This document shows positions 42,511-50,559 of a DNA stretch of 64,000 bases, one piece after another; the stretch's first letter is position 1, and each line of letters starts with the position of its first letter. The DNA lies in assembly GCA_000648925.1 (NCBI GenBank), contig JFHF01000005.1, positions 124,001-188,000 of the forward strand, read 5' to 3'. The position numbers and the translations under genes are program-made. Source of the DNA: Caballeronia jiangsuensis (GTDB lineage Bacteria; Pseudomonadota; Gammaproteobacteria; Burkholderiales; Burkholderiaceae). The notes under the pieces were generated by a model, which saw nothing but the letters and a program-made list of their open reading frames with translations, ran no database searches and was not told the origin of the DNA.

Positions 42511-43593
42511 TCATGCGACCTTGTTGGTTTCGTTGCGCGTGCGCTCGGTTTCGAGCAACGCTTCCTTGCGCGGCTTGCCCCAGCGATAGCCCGAGATCGC
42601 CCCGTCCTTGCCGATCACGCGATGACACGGAATCGCGAGCGCCACCGGATTCGACCCGCACGCATTCGCCACCGCCCGCACCGCGCGCGGCGAACCGAGC
42701 GATTCGGCGATATCGCTGTAACTGCGCGTCTGCCCGTACGGGATGGAGCGCAGCGCGTCCCACACGCGCCGCTGAAACGCGGTCGCGCCGATGTCGAGCG
42801 GCAAGTCGAAACGCTCGCGCGTGCCTTGCAGATAAGCGCGAATCTGCGCGATGAACGGCTCCATCTTCGCGGCATCCTCGACGCGCTCGGCCTGCGCAAA
42901 GTCGGCGGCGAGTTGCTCGGCGAGCGTATTCGCATCGTCGCCGAAAGCGATCTTGCAGACGCCCTTGTCGGTGGCGGCGACGAGCACCGTGCCGAGCGGC
43001 GTCGTGGCGGTCGCGTAACGCACGGTCAGTCCCGCGCCCTTGCGCTTGTAAGCCGACGGCGTCATCCCCAGTTCGGTAGGCACGGCTTCATACATGCGCG
43101 ATGGCGAACCGAAGCCGGCGTCGTGCGTCGCGCGCGTGACGTCGCGGCCGCGCTGCAACGCGTCGCGCAGCACGCCCGCGCGTTGCGCCGCCTGATACTG
43201 CCGCGGCGAAATGCCGACGATCCGCGAAAACAGACGCTGCAGATGGAACGGGCTCACGTGCACGGCGTCGCTGAGTTGCGCGAGCGTGACGCGCTGTTGC
43301 GGATCGGCGTCGAGCACCTTGCACGCGCGCTCGACGATCGCCAGTTCGCGCGGCAGGCTCGTCGGCTGGCAGCGCTTGCACGCGCGGTATCCGGCCGCTT
43401 CGGCTGCGTCTGTGGTCGGGAAGAATTCGACGTTCTCGCGACGCGGCGCCCGCGACGCGCACGACGGCCGGCAAAACACGCCGGTCGTGCGCACGGCGAA
43501 GAAGAAGGCGCCGTCGGCGCGCTCGTCCCGATCGACGACCGCTTGCCAGCGGCATTCATCGGACGAAAAGACAGAATCTGCTACGGTTTTCAT
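42511..43593 (-). CDS. ada: Bifunctional Ada: methyl-DNA repair protein and transcription activator
   Basis: A 360-aa protein with all Ada modules. The N-terminal zinc domain has Cys41, Cys45, Cys72 and Cys75 (TTGVFCRPSC, CKRCQP), of which Cys41 accepts methyl groups from phosphotriesters. An AraC-type helix-turn-helix follows (VTLAQLSDAVHVSPFHLQRLFSRIVG). The C-terminal O6-methylguanine methyltransferase has Cys323 in IPCHRVIG. Methylated Ada activates its own gene and repair genes. The ATG at 43593 is chosen because an earlier ATG lacks support. Confidence 0.94.
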   Translation of the reverse strand: MKTVADSVFSSDECRWQAVVDRDERADGAFFFAVRTTGVFCRPSCASRAPRRENVEFFPTTDAAEAAGYRACKRCQPTSLPRELAIVERACKVLDADPQQRVTLAQLSDAVHVSPFHLQRLFSRIVGISPRQYQAAQRAGVLRDALQRGRDVTRATHDAGFGSPSRMYEAVPTELGMTPSAYKRKGAGLTVRYATATTPLGTVLVAATDKGVCKIAFGDDANTLAEQLAADFAQAERVEDAAKMEPFIAQIRAYLQGTRERFDLPLDIGATAFQRRVWDALRSIPYGQTRSYSDIAESLGSPRAVRAVANACGSNPVALAIPCHRVIGKDGAISGYRWGKPRKEALLETERTRNETNKVA

Positions 43594-43747
43594 GACGACC
43601 TCGATGGCTCTTGGGTACGGGACCACTGTAGAGCCGCGCAGATGAGGTTACGCGCCGTTTCTTGCTGTGTCATCGGCGGGCGGAATTCGAAAAATGACGC
43701 GCAGATACCACAAATGGAAGCTATAGGGGTTTTTACCGAAATTTCTA

Positions 43748-43776
43748 TTGCGTCGCATCAAGTGCCTGTGTATTAT
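43748..43776 (+). promoter_or_regulatory. Promoter-like element of the candidate small RNA
   Basis: TTGCGT (43748) and TATTAT (43771) are separated by exactly 17 bp. The -10 box matches the sigma-70 consensus in five of six positions; the -35 box matches only in TTG. Transcription would start near 43782. Confidence 0.5.
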
Positions 43777-43781
43777 TGGAA

Positions 43782-43842
43782 CTGTCTCCTCCATGTCTCC
43801 TCCTGATATGGATTCAGCCCGCCAACTAGGCGGGCTTTTTTT
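43782..43842 (+). ncRNA. Candidate small RNA with two anti-Shine-Dalgarno CTCCTCC motifs
   Basis: An approximately 61-nt RNA can be delimited between a promoter-like element and a strong terminator in the gap between ada and hslU, on the strand opposite to both. A 10-bp direct repeat TGTCTCCTCC (43783 and 43794) gives two CTCCTCC motifs. The second sits exactly in the 9-nt loop of a 7-bp hairpin (TCCATGT 43790-43796 with ATATGGA 43806-43812, one G-U pair). CUCCUCC can pair with ribosome binding sites (GGAGGAG). The terminator hairpin follows 3 nt later. No plausible peptide is encoded. This architecture is that of a trans-acting riboregulator; the start site and expression are inference. Confidence 0.6.
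43816..43842 (+). terminator. Rho-independent terminator of the candidate small RNA
   Basis: AGCCCGCC-AACTA-GGCGGGCT followed by six further T residues: a strong plus-strand terminator that no protein gene upstream on this strand explains. Confidence 0.85.
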
Positions 43843-43866
43843 CGTCCGTTGCATCTGCGTCAGACG

Positions 43867-43898
43867 AAAAAAACCGGGCCCTGCAGCCCGGTTTTTTT
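43867..43898. terminator. Bidirectional terminator downstream of hslU
   Basis: CCGGGC-CCTGCA-GCCCGG with seven A residues on the left and seven T residues on the right, 20 bp past the hslU stop codon. It ends the leftward hslVU transcript and backs up the small-RNA terminator on the other strand. Confidence 0.88.
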
Positions 43899-43917
43899 CT
43901 GGACAACGCCGCCGTCG

Positions 43918-45258
43918 TTACAGCACGTAGCGCGACAAATCCTCGTCCTGCGCCACATCGCCGAGCGCGCGGTCCACGTAAGCCGCGTCGATCCGCACCG
44001 GCTGGCCCGCATGATTGCCCGCCGCGAACGAGACTTCCTCCAGCAGCTTTTCGATGACGGTATACAGCCGCCGCGCGCCGATGTTCTCGGTCTTTTCGTT
44101 CACCGAGTACGCAATTTCCGCGAGACGCCGGATGCCTTCGTCGGTGAAATCGAGTTCGACGTCTTCGGTTGCGAGCAGCGCCTTGTACTGCTTGACGAGG
44201 CTCGCGTCGGTCGAATTCAGGATCGATTCGAAGTCGCCGACGGAGAGCGAATCCAGCTCGACGCGAATCGGGAAACGCCCTTGCAGCTCGGGAATCAGAT
44301 CGCTCGGCTTGGCCAGATGGAACGCACCGCTCGCGATGAACAGGATGTGATCCGTCTTGATCATCCCGTACTTCGTGTTGATGGTCGTGCCTTCGACGAG
44401 CGGCAGCAGGTCGCGCTGCACGCCCGCGCGCGACACCTCGGCGCCGCCCGCCTCGCTGCGCGACGCGATCTTGTCGATTTCGTCGAGAAACACGATGCCG
44501 TTCTGCTCGACGTTCTGCACCGCCTTGCTCTTGACCTCTTCGTCGTTGAGCATCTTGCCGGCTTCTTCATCGGTGAGGAGCTTGAGCGCTTCCTTCACCT
44601 TCACCTTGCGCCGCGTCTTCTTGCCGCCGCCGATGTTCGCGAACATCGAGCGAATCTGCTCGGTCATGTCTTCCATGCCGGGCGGCCCCATGATGTCCAT
44701 GCCGACTTGCGGCATTTCCACATCGAGCTCGATTTCCTTGTCATCGAGCGCGCCTTCGCGCAGGCGCTTGCGGAAAGTCTGACGCGTGGCGTTGTCGCCT
44801 TCGCTGCTCGACGACTCGGCCGCGCCGAAACCGACCGGGCGCGCGCTCGGCAACAGAATGTCGAGAATGCGGTCCTCGGCGCGATCTTCCGCCTTGGTGC
44901 GCACCTTCTTCATCTCGGATTCACGCGTCTGCTTGACGGAAGTCTCGATCAGATCGCGCACGATGCTGTCCACATCGCGCCCGACGTAGCCCACTTCGGT
45001 GAACTTGGTCGCTTCGATCTTGATGAACGGCGCATCCGCGAGCTTCGCGAGACGGCGCGCGATCTCGGTCTTGCCGACGCCCGTCGGCCCGATCATCAGG
45101 ATGTTCTTCGGCGTGATTTCCTGGCGCAGCGGCTCGGCGACCTGCTGGCGACGCCAGCGGTTGCGCAACGCGACGGCAACCGCTTTCTTCGCGCGTCCTT
45201 GGCCGATGATGTGCTTGTCGAGTTCGGAGACGATTTCGGAGGGAGTCATGGTGGTCAT
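43918..45258 (-). CDS. hslU: HslU, ATPase subunit of the HslUV protease
   Basis: A 446-aa AAA+ unfoldase that feeds proteins into HslV. It has the N-terminal [17 protein letters not shown], Walker [10 protein letters not shown], the pore loop region SGYVGRDV-like ([16 protein letters not shown]), a roughly 130-residue I domain with charged segments, Walker [13 protein letters not shown], sensor II ([15 protein letters not shown]) and the C-terminal DLSRYVL that inserts into HslV. ATG 45258 has AGGA upstream; ATG 45249 is the alternative. The gene follows hslV by 12 bp. Confidence 0.97.
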   Translation of the reverse strand: MTTMTPSEIVSELDKHIIGQGRAKKAVAVALRNRWRRQQVAEPLRQEITPKNILMIGPTGVGKTEIARRLAKLADAPFIKIEATKFTEVGYVGRDVDSIVRDLIETSVKQTRESEMKKVRTKAEDRAEDRILDILLPSARPVGFGAAESSSSEGDNATRQTFRKRLREGALDDKEIELDVEMPQVGMDIMGPPGMEDMTEQIRSMFANIGGGKKTRRKVKVKEALKLLTDEEAGKMLNDEEVKSKAVQNVEQNGIVFLDEIDKIASRSEAGGAEVSRAGVQRDLLPLVEGTTINTKYGMIKTDHILFIASGAFHLAKPSDLIPELQGRFPIRVELDSLSVGDFESILNSTDASLVKQYKALLATEDVELDFTDEGIRRLAEIAYSVNEKTENIGARRLYTVIEKLLEEVSFAAGNHAGQPVRIDAAYVDRALGDVAQDEDLSRYVL

Positions 45259-45270
45259 CGCTTGGGTCCT

Positions 45271-45807
45271 TTATTCGATCGTCTCGATGACGCGGTTGTG
45301 GTTGGTGTAGATGCACATGTCGCCGGCGATGGTGAGCGCCTTCTCGACGATCTCGCGCGGCGCGAGATCCGTATTCTCGATCAGCGCCTGCGCCGCGGCT
45401 TGTGCGTATGCGCCGCCCGAGCCGATCGCGGCGATGCCGTGTTCGGGATCGAGCACGTCGCCGTTGCCGGTGATGACGAGCGTCGTGTCCTTGTCGGCCG
45501 TGATCAGCATCGCTTCGAGCCGGCGCAGCATGCGGTCGGTGCGCCAGTCCTTCGCCAGTTCGACGGCGGCGCGCGTCAGATTGCCCTGATGTTTTTCGAG
45601 CTTCGCTTCGAATCGATCGAGCAGCGAGAACGCGTCGGCGGTGCCGCCGGCGAAGCCGACCAGCACCTTGCCGCCATAGATGCGGCGCACTTTCTTCGCG
45701 CCCCCTTTCATGACGATGTTGCCGAGCGTCACCTGACCATCGCCGCCCAGCGCGACCTTGCCGTCGCGGCGCACGGAGACGATGGTCGTGCCGTGAAATT
45801 GTTCCAT
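45271..45807 (-). CDS. hslV: HslV, proteolytic subunit of the HslUV protease
   Basis: A 178-aa N-terminal nucleophile hydrolase. The six-residue propeptide MEQFHG precedes the catalytic Thr7 of [24 protein letters not shown]; the Gly-rich [10 protein letters not shown] and [11 protein letters not shown] motifs are intact. The propeptide must be removed for activity, as in other betaproteobacteria, whereas E. coli HslV has only Met before Thr. The frame is open far upstream but the family start is clearly ATG 45807. It is the first gene of the hslVU operon. Confidence 0.97.
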   Translation of the reverse strand: MEQFHGTTIVSVRRDGKVALGGDGQVTLGNIVMKGGAKKVRRIYGGKVLVGFAGGTADAFSLLDRFEAKLEKHQGNLTRAAVELAKDWRTDRMLRRLEAMLITADKDTTLVITGNGDVLDPEHGIAAIGSGGAYAQAAAQALIENTDLAPREIVEKALTIAGDMCIYTNHNRVIETIE

Positions 45808-45908
45808 GTGCGTTCCTTGTGAAAACCAGAAGGACGCGGGGCGGTTTCGTCGTCGAGCGACCGGCCGCCACGCAGTCGAGAATTCGATGGAGTGCATGGC
45901 GCGGGGTT

Positions 45909-45938
45909 CCGTCCGGGCTCGAGGCCTCGGGCGGACGG
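45909..45938 (-). promoter_or_regulatory. Stable hairpin in the hslV 5' leader
   Basis: CCGTCCG and CGGACGG (7-bp perfect stem) enclose the self-complementary CGAGGCCTCG, about 100 nt upstream of the hslV start. A stem-loop in the E. coli hslVU leader has been reported to influence mRNA stability; this one could be its counterpart. The 374-bp gap 45808-46181 is otherwise non-coding. Confidence 0.45.
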
Positions 45939-45989
45939 CGCCGCGCGCGCGCCCGTCGCGATGATGCTTTTGCGGGGCGCGTCGAAAGC

Positions 45990-46017
45990 ATTTTAGGGCG
46001 GCGCGAGATTTATCAAG
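45990..46017 (-). promoter_or_regulatory. Candidate heat-shock-type promoter of hslVU
   Basis: On the minus strand CTTGATA is followed after 12 bp by CCCTAAAAT. The first resembles the sigma-32 -35 box CTTGAAA in six of seven positions; the second only partly resembles CCCCATNT and also contains TAAAAT, a good sigma-70 -10 box. hslVU is a heat-shock operon in E. coli, which supports the reading. Confidence 0.4.
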
Positions 46018-46061
46018 ACGTACGGTGCCGGCGCTCGCCGTTTTTACCTGTCGGAAAGCAA

Positions 46062-46092
46062 AAAAGGGCACCCGTTCGATGGGTGCCCTTTT
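46062..46092. terminator. Bidirectional terminator downstream of dksA
   Basis: AAAAGGGCACCC-GTTCGAT-GGGTGCCCTTTT (12-bp stem) ends the leftward dksA transcript 90 bp past its stop codon and separates dksA from hslVU. Confidence 0.88.
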
Positions 46093-46181
46093 CCTGATGC
46101 GAATGCTTGTGTGCAGCTTTTTGCGGCGGCGTCTTCCCCGTGGCGGGCCGGTCCCGCGACGCTCGCCTGCCAACGGCGATT

Positions 46182-46598
46182 TCAGTCGCCGAAAAGCTTC
46201 TGGCGCAGTTCGCGGCGTTCCTGAGCTTCGAGCGAGAGCGTGGCCGTCGGACGCGCGAGCAGGCGCGGAATGCCGATCGGTTCGCCGGTCTCTTCGCACC
46301 AGCCGTAATCGCCCGAATCGATGCGCGCGAGCGACTGCTGCACCTTTTTCAGGAGCTTGCGTTCGCGATCACGCGTGCGCAGTTCCAGTGCATGTTCTTC
46401 CTCGATGGTCGCGCGATCCGCCGGGTCCGGCACGATCACCGTTTCCCGCAGATTTTCGGTCGTTTGGCCGGCATTCTTCAGAATGTCCGCTTGCAACTGC
46501 TCGAGCCGGTTCTTGAAGAAGGCGAGTTGATCCTCGTTCATGTAGTCCTTCTCGCTCATCTTCAGGATTTCGGCTTCGGTCAAGAGTTTCGTTGTCAT
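46182..46598 (-). CDS. dksA: RNA polymerase-binding transcription factor DksA (zinc-ligand-poor form)
   Basis: A 138-aa regulator that enters the RNA polymerase secondary channel and works with ppGpp to reduce stable RNA transcription. The coiled coil carries the tip motif DPADRA at residues 58-63. In the globular domain the four zinc cysteines of E. coli DksA are reduced to one: Cys101 remains in GWCEETGEP, while the other positions are Thr104, Ser122 and Ala125. It therefore resembles zinc-independent DksA forms, which I believe is general in Burkholderia. ATG 46598 gives the full-length start. It is a single gene with a long structured leader. Confidence 0.95.
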   Translation of the reverse strand: MTTKLLTEAEILKMSEKDYMNEDQLAFFKNRLEQLQADILKNAGQTTENLRETVIVPDPADRATIEEEHALELRTRDRERKLLKKVQQSLARIDSGDYGWCEETGEPIGIPRLLARPTATLSLEAQERRELRQKLFGD

Positions 46599-47065
46599 CT
46601 GCTTGCTTCTTCAATGTAAGGCGATGTCTTCGCAACGCCCGCACTTGCGTTGCCCGCATGCAGCGCATCAGTGCGCTTGGGCTGCGCGATGCGCCGATGC
46701 GGGGCCGAACTCCTCTGGAAACCGATCTTGGATGATGCTCCGGATGACCGGGCGCATTCGCATGGCCCGGGATTTCCGGCCCCGGTGCTTTGTCTTGATT
46801 TGCCTTCCCCCGGCAAATCGAGGCATCGTCCCGACGGGACATCCCTTCTCCTGACTTCCGCCGAGCGAGCGTCTGATCGACGCACATCCGGCGAGACTGC
46901 CCTTCTCCAGTGGGGCTGTATTGTAACTGAACCGCAAATTCCGACGATAACGAGGAAAACCCTGTCAATTCGCGACGGAATTTCAAAAATATAACGCCTG
47001 GACGTGCAAAAAGCGATGTCGGTTCGTGGCCGCGATTACATACGCGCATCGAAAGTCAATCGTGA
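46599..47065. other. Long non-coding dksA leader and promoter region
   Basis: The 467-bp stretch upstream of dksA has no supported gene. The part nearest dksA (46620-46860) is GC-rich and full of hairpins, including GGCCCGGGATTTCC-type repeats near 46764. The distal part (46900-47010) is AT-rich and likely holds the promoter; on the minus strand a TTGACA at about 46958 and TACAAT at about 46923 are visible but not correctly spaced to each other. Confidence 0.45.
46797..46819 (-). promoter_or_regulatory. Hairpin with purine loop in the dksA leader
   Basis: On the dksA-sense strand GATTTGCC and GGCAAATC form a perfect 8-bp stem around the loop GGGGGAA, about 200 nt upstream of the start codon. 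A GGA-containing loop is the kind of site bound by CsrA/RsmA proteins, or it could pair with a pyrimidine-rich small RNA. Both roles are inference. Confidence 0.35.
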
Positions 47066-47102
47066 AAAACGCCGCACGCGAGGCATTCGCGTGCGGCGTT
47101 TT
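47066..47102. terminator. Bidirectional terminator downstream of the cobW-type gene
   Basis: CGCCGCACGCGA and TCGCGTGCGGCG (12-bp perfect stem, 5-nt loop) with A and T runs on either side, 60 bp past the stop codon of the leftward GTPase gene. Confidence 0.85.
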
Positions 47103-47162
47103 AATCTGATGTCCGTTTTCGCCCCGCGTGAATGGCACGATCCAAGCGAGATACGTGCCGGA

Positions 47163-48239
47163 TTACTTCACGAGACAGGCGTCGAGACCGTCGGTGATCA
47201 GATCCTGCGGCAGCTCGATGCCGATGAACACCATCTTGCTGTTCTTCTTCTCGATCGGCATCCACTTGCCGGCGAGGTCGCTGCCCATCATCTGATGCAC
47301 GCCCTGGAACACGACCTTGCGATCGACGCCCTTCATGTACAGCACGCCCTTGTAGCGCAGCAGGCGCTCGCCATAAATCTGCAGAATGCCGCCGAGGAAG
47401 TCTTCGAGGCGGTTCGGATCGAACGGCTTGTCGCTGCGGTACACGAACGACTTGATCTTGTCGTCGTGGTGCGCGTGATGGTGATGATGATGATGCCCGT
47501 GCTCGTGATCGTGGCTGTGATCGTGGCCGCAGGTCGAATGATCGTGATCGTCGTCATGCGCGTGGTCGTGCGCGTGATCGTGATCGTCTTCCGCGAGGAA
47601 ATCCGGATCGATTTCGAGCTTCGAGTTCAGATTGAAGCCGCGCAGGTCGAAGATTTCCTTGATGTCGGCGTCGCCGAAATTCACGACCTTGATCGCCGCG
47701 CGCGGGTTCATGTGCACCAGGCGATGCTTCAGCGCGTCGAGCTCGTCTGCCGAGACGAGATCGGACTTCGTGACGAACAGGCGATCCGCGAAACCGACCT
47801 GACGCTGCACCACTTCGTGCTGATCGAGCTGCGAATTCGCGTGCTTCGCGTCGACGAGCGTGATGATCGCGTCGAGCAGGAATTCGTCGGCGACGGTGTT
47901 GTCCATGAAGAACGTCTGCGCGACCGGACCCGGATTCGCGAGGCCGGTGGTCTCGATCACGACGCGGTCGAAATCGAGCGTGCCCGCCTTCTTGCGGTTG
48001 GCGAGATCTTCGAGCGCACGCGCCAGATCGCCGCGAATCGTGCAGCAGATGCAGCCGTTGCTCATCTGGATGATCTGCTCGTTCGTTTCCTGCACGAGAA
48101 TTTCGTTGTCGATGTTCTCTTCGCCGAATTCGTTCTCGATCACGGCGATCTTCATGCCGTGCTTCTCGTTCAGGATGCGTTTGAGCAGCGTGGTTTTGCC
48201 GCTGCCCAGAAAGCCGGTCAGGATGGTTACGGGGATCAT
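47163..48239 (-). CDS. COG0523/CobW family GTPase (zinc metallochaperone type) with His-rich segment
   Basis: A 358-aa G3E GTPase. Walker A is GFLGSGKTT, the metal loop NGCICCTIRG has Cys63, Cys65 and Cys66, and the G4 motif is VTKSDL. A long His/Asp-rich segment (about residues 240-285, with runs such as HDHAHDHAHDD and HHHHHHHAHH) separates the GTPase from the CobW_C domain and should hold or buffer metal. Relatives give zinc to enzymes under zinc shortage. It is the last gene of the leftward series from lpxL; rlmI is 121 bp upstream. No Zur box is visible. Confidence 0.93.
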   Translation of the reverse strand: MIPVTILTGFLGSGKTTLLKRILNEKHGMKIAVIENEFGEENIDNEILVQETNEQIIQMSNGCICCTIRGDLARALEDLANRKKAGTLDFDRVVIETTGLANPGPVAQTFFMDNTVADEFLLDAIITLVDAKHANSQLDQHEVVQRQVGFADRLFVTKSDLVSADELDALKHRLVHMNPRAAIKVVNFGDADIKEIFDLRGFNLNSKLEIDPDFLAEDDHDHAHDHAHDDDHDHSTCGHDHSHDHEHGHHHHHHHAHHDDKIKSFVYRSDKPFDPNRLEDFLGGILQIYGERLLRYKGVLYMKGVDRKVVFQGVHQMMGSDLAGKWMPIEKKNSKMVFIGIELPQDLITDGLDACLVK

Positions 48240-48360
48240 GGTGTCGCCTGTGTCCTTGTCTGTAATACGTAGATCGCACTGAATCGGCTATTGAAACATA
48301 TTTGTCAAGCCGATGCTTCCGTGCTCCGCGCGCCAGTGCATCGCGCGCAGATTAGGCCGA

Positions 48361-49560
48361 TCAGGCGATTTGCAACAGCAGCCCTTTCAGGTATTCGCCT
48401 TCCGGAAACGCCGTCAGCAGCGGATGATCGACGCCCGCGCCCAGACGTTTCAGGATCCGCGCATCGACGCGCGCGTCGGCGGCCGCGCCCGCGACGATCT
48501 TCTGGAACAGGTCCGAATCGATCGCGCCGGAGCATGAATACGTGAAGAGCAGTCCGCCCGGACGCAGCAACTTGAAGCCGCTCAGGTTGATGTCCTTGTA
48601 CGCGCGCGCGGCGCGATCGACGGTTTCCTTCGACGGCGCGAACTTCGGCGGATCGAGCACGATCAGGTCGAAGCGCTGGCCTTCGTCGTAGAGACGGCGC
48701 AGCGTCTTGAACGCGTCGGCGTCGAGCCATTCGGCTTTTTCCGCGTCGAAGCCGTTCGCCGTGACGTTTGCGCGCGCGAGCGCGAGCGCTTCGCCGGACG
48801 AGTCGACGGAAACCACGCGCGTCGCCCCGCCTTTCAGCGCGGCAAGCGAAAAGCCGCCGGTATAGCAAAAGCAGTTCAGCACTTCGCGGCCTTGCGCGTT
48901 CTGCGCGACGAGCACGCGGTTATCGCGCTGATCGACATAGAAGCCGGTCTTGTGGCCGTTACGCACGTCGACGTGATGGCGCACGCCGCATTCGTTCGTG
49001 ATGAGCGTCTCGGGCGGCGCGTCGCCGGCGAGCACGCCGGTCGTCTGCTCGAGGCCTTCCTTCTGGCGGATCGACACGTCCGAGCGCTCGTAGACATTCG
49101 GGCAGCCGGTTGCCGCGACCAGCGCCTGCACGATCGCTTCCTTCCACGACTCGACGCCCGTCGCCATGAACTGGCAGACGAGCTGCGCGTGCGAGCCGAC
49201 GTCCGCGACGTAGTAATCGACGATCAATCCCGGCAAGCCGTCCGCTTCGCCGAAGACGAGGCGCGTGGCGCCGGTGTCCTTCACCATCGTCTCGCGATGC
49301 CCGACGGCGCGCTGCACGCGGCGCTTGAAGAACGCGTGATCGACAGGCTCGCTTTCGTCGAAGGTCCAGACGCGCGCGCGAATCTGCGAGTGCGGGCTGT
49401 ACGACGCACGTGCGAGAAAGCGCCCGTCGGCGGCGCGCACGGTGACGGTGGCGCCGGGCGCGGGATTGCCGTCGATGCGCGCGATGGCGTTCGCGTAGAT
49501 CCACGGATGGCGGCGGACGAGCGATCTGTCCTTCGCCGGTTTGAGCGTGATGGTGTTCAT
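48361..49560 (-). CDS. rlmI: Class I rRNA methyltransferase, RlmI-like
   Basis: A 399-aa enzyme of the RlmI group, which makes m5C1962 in 23S rRNA. A PUA-like domain forms the N-terminus (LKPAKDRSLVRRHPWIYANAI), followed by DQRDNR, the SAM motif VLNCFCYTGGFSLAAL, VVSVDSS, and the catalytic LDPPKFAPS and TYSCSG cysteine region. ATG 49560 fits the family start. It lies 37 bp after xerC on the same strand. Confidence 0.9.
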   Translation of the reverse strand: MNTITLKPAKDRSLVRRHPWIYANAIARIDGNPAPGATVTVRAADGRFLARASYSPHSQIRARVWTFDESEPVDHAFFKRRVQRAVGHRETMVKDTGATRLVFGEADGLPGLIVDYYVADVGSHAQLVCQFMATGVESWKEAIVQALVAATGCPNVYERSDVSIRQKEGLEQTTGVLAGDAPPETLITNECGVRHHVDVRNGHKTGFYVDQRDNRVLVAQNAQGREVLNCFCYTGGFSLAALKGGATRVVSVDSSGEALALARANVTANGFDAEKAEWLDADAFKTLRRLYDEGQRFDLIVLDPPKFAPSKETVDRAARAYKDINLSGFKLLRPGGLLFTYSCSGAIDSDLFQKIVAGAAADARVDARILKRLGAGVDHPLLTAFPEGEYLKGLLLQIA

Positions 49561-49597
49561 TGCAGTGACAAGTGCAGCGCGCGGGGCGCTGTCGGGA

Positions 49598-50557
49598 TCA
49601 ATCGCGCTTCTTTGCGCGCGGGTGCGCCGCATCGTAGACGCGGGCGAGATGCTGAAAATCGAGCGACGTATAAATCTGCGTGGCGGTGATGCTCGCGTGG
49701 CCGAGCAGTTCCTGCACCGCGCGCAGATCGCCGCTCGATTGCAGGACATGCGTGGCGAAGGAATGCCGCAGCACGTGCGGATGCACGTTCGACGGAATGC
49801 CGGCCTGCAACGCGAGCCGCTTCACGCGCTCGCGCACCACGCCGGGGGACATGCGATTGCCGCGCACCGAGAGAAAGAGCGCGTGCGGATCGAGCTTGAC
49901 GAACTCGCCGCGCACGGCGATCCACGCGCCCAATGCGTCGATCGCCTTGCTGCCGACGGGCACTTTGCGCATGCGCTTTCCCTTGCCCAGAACCGTGACT
50001 TCCGCGCTGTCCAGATCGATCCAGCCCTCGGAGGTATGTTCCTTGGTATCGACGTGACGCACGTCCAGCCCGACGAGCTCGGCGAGCCGCAAGCCCGACG
50101 AGTAGAAGAGTTCGAGAATGGCGTGATCGCGCAGCGCTTCGGTCGTGCCGGCTTGCGGCGCGTCCATAAGCCTCATGGCGTCATCGACGGAAAGTGCTTT
50201 AGGCAGCGTCTTGTCGCGTTTCGGGGCGCGCACTGTCGCGACGGGATTCGCGGGCATCTCGACGCGCTCGGCGAGCCATCGATAAAACGCGCGCCACGCC
50301 GACAGCCGATGCGCGATCGAACGCGACGACAGCCCGCCCGAGTGCGCCCGCACGACCGCGCCGCGAATATCGGCGGTGGTCAGCGATTCCAGCGGACGGC
50401 CTTTGGCGAGCGCGCGCAGCTCGCTCAACTCGTGCGTGTAGCCGCGCAGCGTGTGCTCGGACAGATGCCGCTGATGCTCCAGCATCGCGAGATAGTCGGC
50501 GATCGCACCGTCCAGCGGGACTTCCTTCGGGGCGGCGGCGTCGGCGGCGGCGTTCAT
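49598..50557 (-). CDS. xerC: Site-specific tyrosine recombinase XerC
   Basis: A 319-aa recombinase that, with XerD, resolves chromosome dimers at dif at the septum. The N-terminal SAM-like core-binding domain (LAMLEHQRHLSEHTLRGYTHEL) is followed by the catalytic domain with Arg in SSGLRLAELVGLDV, HVLRHSFATH and the nucleophile Tyr in TATQIYTSLD. The reading frame is open far into upstream genes, but the protein starts at ATG 50557, 2 bp after the DUF484 stop. This dapF-DUF484-xerC order is the usual one in proteobacteria. Confidence 0.96.
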   Translation of the reverse strand: MNAAADAAAPKEVPLDGAIADYLAMLEHQRHLSEHTLRGYTHELSELRALAKGRPLESLTTADIRGAVVRAHSGGLSSRSIAHRLSAWRAFYRWLAERVEMPANPVATVRAPKRDKTLPKALSVDDAMRLMDAPQAGTTEALRDHAILELFYSSGLRLAELVGLDVRHVDTKEHTSEGWIDLDSAEVTVLGKGKRMRKVPVGSKAIDALGAWIAVRGEFVKLDPHALFLSVRGNRMSPGVVRERVKRLALQAGIPSNVHPHVLRHSFATHVLQSSGDLRAVQELLGHASITATQIYTSLDFQHLARVYDAAHPRAKKRD

Positions 50558-50559
50558 GT

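Noticed and set aside
43782..43842. Reading the CTCCTCC direct repeat as part of a CRISPR array
   Set aside because: Only two 10-bp copies with a 1-bp spacer; no CRISPR-length repeats or cas genes anywhere in the window.
43648..43854. 68-codon minus-strand frame overlapping the candidate small RNA
   Set aside because: No RBS or family, runs through a terminator hairpin, and crosses the upstream region of ada.
43849..45822. 657-codon plus-strand open frame opposite hslUV
   Set aside because: Antisense to two unmistakable conserved genes, Arg/His-rich without domain structure: a high-GC shadow.
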